Origin: Filomicrobium sp.
GTDB taxonomy: Bacteria > Pseudomonadota > Alphaproteobacteria > Rhizobiales > Hyphomicrobiaceae
Direction of reading: 5' to 3'
Assembly: GCA_017792465.1 (NCBI GenBank)
Contig: CP051234.1
Coordinates: 1,490,606-1,554,605 of the forward strand
Length of the DNA: 64,000 bases
The notes under the pieces are model-generated. The model was not told the DNA's origin, searched no databases, and saw nothing but the letters and a program-made list of their open reading frames with translations. The translations under genes were made by a program, and so were the position numbers. Positions 47,150-54,341 of the stretch are shown here, in pieces (within the stretch, counting starts at the first letter, position 1; the number at the start of each line of letters is the position of its first letter).

Positions 47150-49009
47150 CTAGCGCGCGCCAATCTGATGCGAACTCGACAGCGCGGACTGGATCGTTTT
47201 GACGACCTGGAAGGCCTTCTTTAACTGATCCCGCTCCAAGTGCGAAATCTCATTCAGGCTCATATAGTTATCGGGCTTGCTGCCGGACCGGATCTGGCGC
47301 GCCTGATGACGCAGACGGGTGATGGCGATGAACTCGAAAGCGGCCAGGAGATCTGCTGCTCCAGCCGCGCTCATGACGCTGGCTGAGCGGCCCTGTTCCA
47401 GCCGGCTGTGGGTGTTGACCTCTGTAATCGCAGCTTCGAGAGCGTAGACGCGGGCAATGTCGACGACCGGCACGACGCCGTTCTGTTTCAGATTGATGGT
47501 GCCGCGATGCTCGCCGCCTTCGGTGGAGAACGTTCCAAAAAAGCCCAGCGGCGGCCGGTGTGTCAGGGCGTTGCTCAACAGGTGCGCGACAAAGATCGAG
47601 TTCTTGCGGGCGCGTTCGAGCGTGCCTCTTTGCAATTCGTCGAACAGTTCGCGGGGACCGTGGATCGGACGCAAGTCGAACATGACGCTGGCCAGCATCT
47701 GCGCCTTGGGCCCTGGATGGTCGATCCAGTCGACAAAGTAGCTGCGCCACTTGGAGACCGGCTGACGCCAATCGGGGTTGGTCGCCATCATGTCGCCGGG
47801 GCAATAGAAATAGCCGCACTCGTTGAGACCGTCGCTCAGGAATTGCGCGAAGTCCTTGAAGTAGGCTCCGTGGGCAGCTTCGTTGTAGCTATCGTCGATG
47901 ATGAGGCAGTTGTCCTGGTCAGAGACGCCGGTCTGCTCCTGGCGGCCCTGCGATCCACAGGCGGCCCAGACGTAAGGCACCGGTGGCGGACCAAAGCGCT
48001 GTTCGGCCAGCGTGATGAGGCGATGGGTCAGGGCATCGCAAATGGAGGTGATGATGCGACCGATCTTGTGGGCCGATGCACCGCTTTCGACGAGCGAAAC
48101 GAGAAGCTCGGGGATCTGGCGCACGACTTCGGCCATATCCGAGACTTTCTCGAAGCGGTGGATCTCGCCGATCATGTAGACGGCCGATCGCGATTGTGCG
48201 CGTACGAGGTTGGTGTGGGTCAGGATGCCGACGAGTTTGCCGTCGCTGACGATCGGCAAGTGCGAGATGTCGCGATGCATCATCAGGACGAGGGCATCGA
48301 ATGCGAGCGCGTCGCAATCAAGCGTGGTGATCGTCGTCGACATGAAGTCGTCGATGGGCCGGCTTGAATCGGCGGCTTCGGCGACGACGCGGTTGCGCAA
48401 GTCTGTGTCGGTCATCATGCCGATGACCTTGCCCTCCCTCACAACCGGGAGACAGGATACGCCGTGCTTGCGCATGAGGCGTGCGGCATCGATGACCGAC
48501 GTTCCCGGTTCGACCGAGATCGGACCGGCGGTCATGAGATCGCGGGCGGTGCTGATCATCATGTCGATGGCTGCATCGCGCTCGCGGGCGGTCGACGCAT
48601 CCGAGCTGCCACGCTCAAAACCGACCGGCTCGAATTGGCTGCTGAAATCGGGGATGCGATCTTTGAGGGCGAGGAAATCGGCTTTTGGCAGTGCGAGGAC
48701 TGTTGCGTCTTCGGTTGCGACGGCCCGGTAGCTGGCGCGGCTGCCGCTTTCGATGGCGCGGACGCCAAAGACGTCACCTGATTTCAGGCGGGCGAAAATC
48801 TTGCCGGTCGCCGAGCGCACTTCGACGAAACCCGACTGGATGATGTAGACGTGTTCGACGGGGCGGCCCAATTCAACGACTGCCGATCCTGTCGCATGGG
48901 TCTCGGACGTCAGCTTGGCTGCAAGTTCCAGCCGATCCGGTTCTGGCAGTGCCGCAAACCCCTTCACGGTGCCCAGTGTGGTCGCAATTTCCTGAACGGT
49001 GGGTTGCAA
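47150..49009 (-). CDS. cNMP-binding / dual CBS / DUF294 nucleotidyltransferase-like signalling protein
   Basis: The 619-residue cytosolic protein has a cyclic-nucleotide-binding-like domain (residues 15-125), two CBS motifs (160-285: ARLMRKHGVSCLPVVREGKV and HRDISHLPIVSDGKLVGILT), a DUF294 nucleotidyltransferase-like domain with GSQGRQEQTGVSDQDNCLII at 352-371 (Gly-Ser and Asp-x-Asp kept), and a DUF294 C-terminal domain. The start is TTG 49009, supported by GGAGG seven bases upstream. Relatives sit next to VC_2705-type symporters and DnaQ-like exonucleases in other proteobacteria, as here. The substrate is unknown; GlnD-like protein nucleotidylation is a hypothesis. Confidence 0.85.
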   Translation of the reverse strand: MQPTVQEIATTLGTVKGFAALPEPDRLELAAKLTSETHATGSAVVELGRPVEHVYIIQSGFVEVRSATGKIFARLKSGDVFGVRAIESGSRASYRAVATEDATVLALPKADFLALKDRIPDFSSQFEPVGFERGSSDASTARERDAAIDMMISTARDLMTAGPISVEPGTSVIDAARLMRKHGVSCLPVVREGKVIGMMTDTDLRNRVVAEAADSSRPIDDFMSTTITTLDCDALAFDALVLMMHRDISHLPIVSDGKLVGILTHTNLVRAQSRSAVYMIGEIHRFEKVSDMAEVVRQIPELLVSLVESGASAHKIGRIITSICDALTHRLITLAEQRFGPPPVPYVWAACGSQGRQEQTGVSDQDNCLIIDDSYNEAAHGAYFKDFAQFLSDGLNECGYFYCPGDMMATNPDWRQPVSKWRSYFVDWIDHPGPKAQMLASVMFDLRPIHGPRELFDELQRGTLERARKNSIFVAHLLSNALTHRPPLGFFGTFSTEGGEHRGTINLKQNGVVPVVDIARVYALEAAITEVNTHSRLEQGRSASVMSAAGAADLLAAFEFIAITRLRHQARQIRSGSKPDNYMSLNEISHLERDQLKKAFQVVKTIQSALSSSHQIGAR

Positions 49010-49321
49010 GGTCCTGCCTCCGTTTCGTTGGCGAAGCGTTCGCTCAAGTGCTCAAACGTTGATAGCTGCAAGTTGGCGCAAGCGTAAGACATTCCCATTG
49101 ATTGAAAGCAAAACGTCCGCGAAAAGCTCGTTTACTCGCCCGACCCAAGGACGCACATCCTGATGACAGGACATGTAGTCCTGGCGCTTTGCCGATGTCT
49201 CTTTCTTCCCCGGGCAATCCGAAATAACAAAAGCGAGCCCGGCAGCTATTGCCGAACTCGCTTTCGCAACGCGTCTGCACAGGGGCGGACAACATGGGCT
49301 GCCCGCCGCCTGTCATTTGGC
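49010..49321. other. Intergenic region between the symporter and the DUF294 gene
   Basis: This 312-bp region holds the symporter terminator at 49230-49264 and presumably the promoter of the DUF294 gene near 49020-49150. The GGAGG ribosome site of that gene is at its left end. No other element is clear. Confidence 0.5.
49230..49264 (-). terminator. Intrinsic terminator after the symporter gene
   Basis: AAAGCGAG and CTCGCTTT pair, with an inner CGGCA/TGCCG helix and a five-base loop. On the minus strand the stem is followed by TGTTATTT. It separates the symporter transcript from the DUF294 gene downstream on the same strand. Confidence 0.7.
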
Positions 49322-51097
49322 TTAGTGATCGACTGCAGCAGCAGCGCCACGCGGCACGCGGATCGATTCGACCAGATCCTGAATGTGCTGTGGTGGAGCA
49401 GACGTTGCTGCTGAGACAACGTAAGCAACAATGAAGTTCACGACAGCACCGATGCAGCCGAATGCTTCAGGCGAAACGCCCATGATCCAGTGCTCTGGCG
49501 TCGAAGCCGGGAAGATCGCGGTGCCAGGGATGAAGAACATACCCTTGTAGGCAAAGATGTAAGCGAGCGTCACACCGATGCCTGCGACCATGCCGAGGAT
49601 CGCCCCGTGGTTGTTGATGCGCTTGGAGAAGATGCCCATCATCAAAACCGGGAAGATCGAGGACGCAGCCAGACCGAACGCCAAGGCCACAACCTGAGCG
49701 GCGAAGCCAGGTGGGTTGAGACCGAAGTAACCGGCCACCGCAATGGCACCTGCCATCGCTATTCGTGCGGCCAGCAGTTCCCCGCTCTCAGATATGTTCG
49801 GTGTCAGAATGCCTTTCATCAAATCGTGCGAGATCGACGACGAGATGGCCAGCAACAATCCGGCAGCCGTTGATAGAGCGGCAGCCAGACCACCAGCAGC
49901 AACCAGAGCGATCACCCAGTTTGGAAGGTCTGCGATTTCAGGGTTGGCGAGAACCATGATGTCGCGGTCGAACTTGGTGAGTTCGTTACCCTGCCAGCCC
50001 TTTTCCTGAGCCATCGCCTGCATGGCAGGCGATTTCTCATTGTAGAACTGGATCTTGCCGTCGCCGTTCTTGTCCTCGTACTTCAAGAGACCGGTCGTTT
50101 CCCAGTTTTGGAACCACTGAGGAAGGTTATCGATAGCGACCGGCTCAGACTGAACGCCATTCGGCCAAATCGTGTTGGTGACGTTGTAGCGAGCCATTGC
50201 ACCAACAGCCGGAGCGACCGTGTAGAGCAGTGCGATGAAGACCAGGGCCCAGCCTGCCGACCAGCGCGCATCCGAAACCTTTGGAACGGTGAAGAAGCGG
50301 ATGATCACGTGAGGCAGACCCGCGGTACCGATCATGAGGGTGATCGTATACAGCAGCATATCTAGGTAGCTTGGAGGGTCCCCGTCATAGGCCCCGAAGC
50401 CAATCGCCTGAATGGTCTCATTCAATTTCGCGATCATCGGCATCCCTGAAGATGTTTCGTTGCCGATGAGGCCAAGCTGCGGAAGCGGGTTGCCGGTGAG
50501 GTTCATCGAGATGAAGACTGCCGGGATCGTGTAGGCTGTGATCAAGACGCAGTACTGAGCGATCTGAGTATAGGTGATGCCCTTCATGCCCCCAAGAACG
50601 GCATACAAGAAGACGATCGCCATACCGACGTAAAGACCGGTTTCGTAAGGAAGGTCGAGGAAGCGTGAGAAGGCGACGCCGACGCCCTTCATCTGACCGA
50701 TAACGTAGGTGATCGAAATCGTAATGAGGCAGAGAACGCCGACAAGGCGTGCCGTGCGCGAATAGAACCGGTCGCCGATGAACTCAGGAACCGTGAACTT
50801 GCCGAACTTACGAAGGTAAGGCGCAAGCAGCAGTGCCAGAAGCACGTATCCGCCGGTCCAGCCCATCAAGAACTTTGCGCCCTGATAACCCTGGAAGGCG
50901 ATGAGACCGGCCATCGAAATGAACGATGCCGCCGACATCCAGTCAGCGGCCGTCGCCATACCGTTAGCGATCGGGTTGACGCCGCGGCCTGCGGCATAGA
51001 ACTCACCGGTGCTGCCGGCACGAGCCCAAAATGCGATACCAATGTAGAGCGCAAACGTCGCGCCTACAATGATATAGGTCATAGTCTTGAGATCCAT
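49322..51097 (-). CDS. Sodium:solute symporter large subunit, VC_2705 type (ActP-like)
   Basis: The 591-residue protein has about 13 membrane segments of the SSS fold with EFYAAGRGVNPIANGMATAA and DWMSAASFISMAGLI near the N-terminus, as in acetate permease ActP. Residues 305-395 form an insertion between membrane segments with an EF-hand-like loop at 342-354 (DKNGDGKIQFYNE). The family normally imports small carboxylates with sodium; the substrate here is not determined. The DUF4212 gene lies 20 bases upstream on the same strand, the usual small/large subunit pair. Confidence 0.88.
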   Translation of the reverse strand: MDLKTMTYIIVGATFALYIGIAFWARAGSTGEFYAAGRGVNPIANGMATAADWMSAASFISMAGLIAFQGYQGAKFLMGWTGGYVLLALLLAPYLRKFGKFTVPEFIGDRFYSRTARLVGVLCLITISITYVIGQMKGVGVAFSRFLDLPYETGLYVGMAIVFLYAVLGGMKGITYTQIAQYCVLITAYTIPAVFISMNLTGNPLPQLGLIGNETSSGMPMIAKLNETIQAIGFGAYDGDPPSYLDMLLYTITLMIGTAGLPHVIIRFFTVPKVSDARWSAGWALVFIALLYTVAPAVGAMARYNVTNTIWPNGVQSEPVAIDNLPQWFQNWETTGLLKYEDKNGDGKIQFYNEKSPAMQAMAQEKGWQGNELTKFDRDIMVLANPEIADLPNWVIALVAAGGLAAALSTAAGLLLAISSSISHDLMKGILTPNISESGELLAARIAMAGAIAVAGYFGLNPPGFAAQVVALAFGLAASSIFPVLMMGIFSKRINNHGAILGMVAGIGVTLAYIFAYKGMFFIPGTAIFPASTPEHWIMGVSPEAFGCIGAVVNFIVAYVVSAATSAPPQHIQDLVESIRVPRGAAAAVDH

Positions 51098-51117
51098 TGG
51101 ATCGTTCCCTCCAGAAC

Positions 51118-51378
51118 TTATTCTTCGTCGACGTTAAATTGACGATCGATGCCGTTCATCATCACTGCATAGACAAAAATCAGGATGAGGAAGACGTAGA
51201 TCGAACCATTCTGAGCCATCCAGAAGCCGAGATCGACGCCACCGACCTTGATGCCCATCAGCATCGGCCGGAGAAGAATACCCATTCCGAATGAAACGAA
51301 CGCCCATATGGCGAGAAGTACTGTGACGAGCCGAATATTGGCCGCCCAGTATTGTTTGCCGGATTCATCACTATCCAT
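51118..51378 (-). CDS. DUF4212 small subunit of sodium:solute symporter
   Basis: The 86-residue protein contains KQYWAANIRLVTVLLAIWAF and DLGFWMAQNGSIYVFLILIF, two membrane helices typical of the DUF4212 family, and ends in an acidic tail (FNVDEE). Genes of this family precede VC_2705-type symporters, and the product is thought to be an accessory subunit. It is divergent from the receiver gene at 51733. Confidence 0.88.
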   Translation of the reverse strand: MDSDESGKQYWAANIRLVTVLLAIWAFVSFGMGILLRPMLMGIKVGGVDLGFWMAQNGSIYVFLILIFVYAVMMNGIDRQFNVDEE

Positions 51379-51732
51379 AGCCTTGGAGTTCTCCCCTATG
51401 CCGCCCCTTATTGTGGAGCGCGCGGTTTGCTGACTTCGCCTCTATTATCTTCGAGGCGAACCACCCCTACCAACGAATGGGGCTAGCGGCACAATTCCAA
51501 ATTCTACAAAAGATGCAACGATCCATTAGTCGTGCGCAGGATGAATTTTGCTCTTAAAAAACTTCTCTACTGATTTGTTTTTATTCGACCATCCCTGTTT
51601 TTGCGCTGCAGCATTGCAAGTGCGAGAAGACTGACGGGACGGTGTCAGATCAATGACAATTGCTTAATAGTGGTGACTGTCTGCAATTTTGAGTGCAACA
51701 AAAACGAAATACAATTTGGAGGAGCGCGCAGT
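51379..51732. promoter_or_regulatory. Divergent regulatory region of module 1 with an inverted repeat
   Basis: This 354-bp region separates the symporter pair (leftward) from the receiver/exonuclease pair (rightward). It is more AT-rich than its flanks. An inverted repeat TGTCA-N6-TGACA lies at 51643-51658, about 75 bases before the receiver ATG, and could be an operator. GGAGG before 51733 is the ribosome site. I found no convincing -35/-10 pair. Confidence 0.5.
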
Positions 51733-52134
51733 ATGGGTGACTCTGATAACAAAAGGTTCGTGCTCGTCGTCGATGACGAACTCAATCTTCGCAAAGCGAT
51801 GCAGTACATCCTCGAGCACCAAGGCTATCGCGTCGACAGCGCATCGGATGGCAACGAAGCTCTCGTGAAGATCAAACAGAACCCGCCGGACCTCGTTCTG
51901 CTCGATCTCCAGGCGCCGACCTGCAGCGGCTATGACGTCTGTCAATCGGTTCGTGCCGACCAAGCCCTCAACCGGGTCAAGATCTTGATCTTCAGCGCAC
52001 TCGGCAAAGACATCGCCGTGGAAAAGGCGATGGCGCTGGGAGCCGACGGCTACGTCCTGAAACCGTTCTGCACCGCAGACCTCATCGATACGGTTGGCAA
52101 ATACTGCGGGCAGGGCGAAATTCAGAATGCTTGA
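51733..52134 (+). CDS. Stand-alone receiver-domain response regulator
   Basis: The 133-residue CheY-like protein has VLVVDDELNLRKAMQYILEH, the phosphoacceptor Asp58 in VLLDLQAPTCSGYDV, a Ser at the switch position (ILIFSALGKD) and the conserved Lys in YVLKPF. There is no output domain. ATG 51733 is supported by TTGGAGGAG upstream; the open frame before it is not conserved. Its end overlaps the sensor-exonuclease gene by eight bases, so the two are co-translated and probably interact. Confidence 0.9.
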   Translation: MGDSDNKRFVLVVDDELNLRKAMQYILEHQGYRVDSASDGNEALVKIKQNPPDLVLLDLQAPTCSGYDVCQSVRADQALNRVKILIFSALGKDIAVEKAMALGADGYVLKPFCTADLIDTVGKYCGQGEIQNA

Positions 52135-54256
52135 TAAATACAGCCTCCGCGTCCGCTTCGCGCTGTTTTTCGCGCTCATTGCTGTTGCCGTTCCCGTCGT
52201 CATCACCGTCGCATTGACGCTGGCCGCACAGCGGATGGACGACAACCCTGTGTCGCAACTTGTGCTCTTCGGCGGGCTGGCGAGCTTTGCGCTCATCGGC
52301 ATCGTCGCCTGGGTTGCGCAATTGTTCGACACACACGTTGCGCGCCCCATCGTGACGGTCTCGCGTGACCTGCAAACGTTGATGCACGCCAATCCTGAGC
52401 ACACGGTCGATACGGACGAGGCGCGTTATCTGGGCGTCCTTGGACCGACGGTGCGCGAAGCCAGCGAGACGATGAAACGGCTGCGCAGCGACATTGGCAA
52501 GGAAGTCGAAGCCGCCACCAAGTCACTCGATGAAGAGCGCGTTCGCCTTGAAACAGTTTTGCGCGATCTCAATGAAGGCGTCATCGTCTGCGATCTCGAT
52601 CATCGGGTTCTGCTTTACAACCGCCGGGCGCTGCAGGCGCTCGCCGGCGTCGGCGATCTGGGGCTTGGCCGGGAGATCTTCTCGGTCGTCAACCGAACGC
52701 CCTTTCGCAATACCCTTGAACGGCTGAGCAACCGGTTGAGTTCAGGCCGCTACAAGAACCATCCCGATCACCTGATGGCGCCGCTCGTTTTCGCGACTCG
52801 CCTGGGCAAGACCATCCTACAAGGCAAGATGAGCCTCATTATCGATGAGGCGGAAGAAAGCCCGCAAGGCTATGTCCTGACCTTCTCGGACGCGACCGAG
52901 CAGATTTCCAAGCTTGCAACACGCGACAAGCTCTTGCGTGAAGCGCTGGAGGGATTTTGCGGACCGGTTGCCAGCATCCGGGCGACGGCCGACCTGCTTG
53001 TGCAATCACCTGACATGCCGGTCGAGGTGCGTCGCGGTTTCGAAGCTGCGCTGTCGCAGGACGCCGCCGATCTGACCGATCGCATCGTCAAGATGACGGA
53101 CGACTACCGCTCGATCAAGACCAGCCTCTGGCCGATGAGCGACGTCAATTCGGCCAACGTCCTGAGCTGCCTTTCTCAGCGTTACCGAGACCATCCGGTC
53201 CTGCGTTGCGACGTCAGCGGGGAGCCCTGCTGGATGCATTGCGACAGTAGCGCCATCATTGAGCTGATGGACCATCTCATTCGCGGCGTCCTGGGATACA
53301 CCGGCGCGCAGACGTTTACGCTGCAGGCGGCGATGACGGGCAACAGGCGCTATCTGGAAATCGTCTGGAAAGGCACGCCAATTCCGGCCAGCGAAATCGA
53401 TAGCTGGCTTAGCGAAGAGATCGAAAGCGGCGTCGGGGCCATGACCGGGTACGATGTTCTCGATCATCATCGTTCGGATGCCTGGTCGGAACCCGTCGAT
53501 GAGACGCACGCCCGTTTGCGGCTGCCGATGCCGGAGCCCGATACGGAGCATTCCCAGCATGTCAGCGGTGCGCTTCCGATCCGGCTGGAGTTTTATGATT
53601 TCGGATTGCTGCAACGCCAGGAAGCTGTCGGCGATCTGGGCGCGCGGCGGCTGCGCGATCTGACCTACGTTGTGTTCGATACGGAGACAACCGGTCTTGA
53701 GCCAAGCAACGGCGATGAAATGATTTCGATTGCCGGTGTCAGGATCGTCAACGGCCGCGTTCTGACGGGTGAATACTTCGACCGCCTGATCGATCCTGGC
53801 CGACCGGTCCCGGCGCGCTCGACGCAGGTGCATGGCATCTCGAACGAGATGGTTGCGGGCCAACCGCCGGTGCATGAAGTGCTGCCGCGTTTCCGCGATT
53901 ACGTCGGCGACAGCATTTTGGTCGCGCATAACGCGGCGTTTGATTTGCGCTTCATCGAGCTGAAGGAAAAAGAGACCGGTGTGCGGTTCGACAACCCGGT
54001 TCTGGATACCGTTCTGCTTTCTGCAATCGTGCACGATCACACCGATCAACACACGCTGGATGCCGTTGCTGAACGCTTCAACATCGAGATCCCCGAAGAG
54101 AAGCGTCATACGGCACTGGGAGACTCGATTGCGACCGCGCTCGTATTCGTGAAGATGATCGACCTGCTGGAGGCCAACGGCATCCACACGCTGGCGGAGG
54201 CGCAGGAGGCTTCAGAGAAACTGGTCCAGATCCGGCGGCGGCAGGCGGCGTACTAA
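52127..54256 (+). CDS. Membrane PAS/degenerate histidine kinase fused to a DnaQ-type 3'-5' exonuclease
   Basis: The 709-residue protein has two membrane helices (about 9-33 and 46-66), a HAMP-like linker (67-125), a PAS domain (140-255: ETVLRDLNEGVIVCDLDHRV), a kinase-like region (265-480) and a DEDDh exonuclease (513-680). In the kinase region the usual H-box is FCGPVASIRATADLL with no phosphoacceptor His, and the ATP lid glycine motifs are not recognisable, so kinase activity is doubtful. The exonuclease keeps all key residues: Asp518 and Glu520 (FDTETTG), Asp606 (HNAAFDLRF), His661 and Asp666 (HTALGDS). ATG 52127 lies inside the end of the receiver gene. The role is unknown. Confidence 0.85.
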   Translation: MLDKYSLRVRFALFFALIAVAVPVVITVALTLAAQRMDDNPVSQLVLFGGLASFALIGIVAWVAQLFDTHVARPIVTVSRDLQTLMHANPEHTVDTDEARYLGVLGPTVREASETMKRLRSDIGKEVEAATKSLDEERVRLETVLRDLNEGVIVCDLDHRVLLYNRRALQALAGVGDLGLGREIFSVVNRTPFRNTLERLSNRLSSGRYKNHPDHLMAPLVFATRLGKTILQGKMSLIIDEAEESPQGYVLTFSDATEQISKLATRDKLLREALEGFCGPVASIRATADLLVQSPDMPVEVRRGFEAALSQDAADLTDRIVKMTDDYRSIKTSLWPMSDVNSANVLSCLSQRYRDHPVLRCDVSGEPCWMHCDSSAIIELMDHLIRGVLGYTGAQTFTLQAAMTGNRRYLEIVWKGTPIPASEIDSWLSEEIESGVGAMTGYDVLDHHRSDAWSEPVDETHARLRLPMPEPDTEHSQHVSGALPIRLEFYDFGLLQRQEAVGDLGARRLRDLTYVVFDTETTGLEPSNGDEMISIAGVRIVNGRVLTGEYFDRLIDPGRPVPARSTQVHGISNEMVAGQPPVHEVLPRFRDYVGDSILVAHNAAFDLRFIELKEKETGVRFDNPVLDTVLLSAIVHDHTDQHTLDAVAERFNIEIPEEKRHTALGDSIATALVFVKMIDLLEANGIHTLAEAQEASEKLVQIRRRQAAY

Positions 54257-54280
54257 GCCTTCGCTGCCTCACAAAAAAGA

Positions 54281-54314
54281 AGCCTGCGTTGGGATCATCC
54301 AAGGCAGGCTTTTT
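54281..54314. terminator. Bidirectional intrinsic terminator
   Basis: AGCCTGC-G-TTGG and CCAA-G-GCAGGCT pair around a six-base loop. TTTTT follows on the right and AAAAAA precedes on the left, so it can terminate both the exonuclease gene and the convergent PodJ-like gene. Confidence 0.8.
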
Positions 54315-54341
54315 GTTTTATCGGTTGGCTCGACGTGCCGA

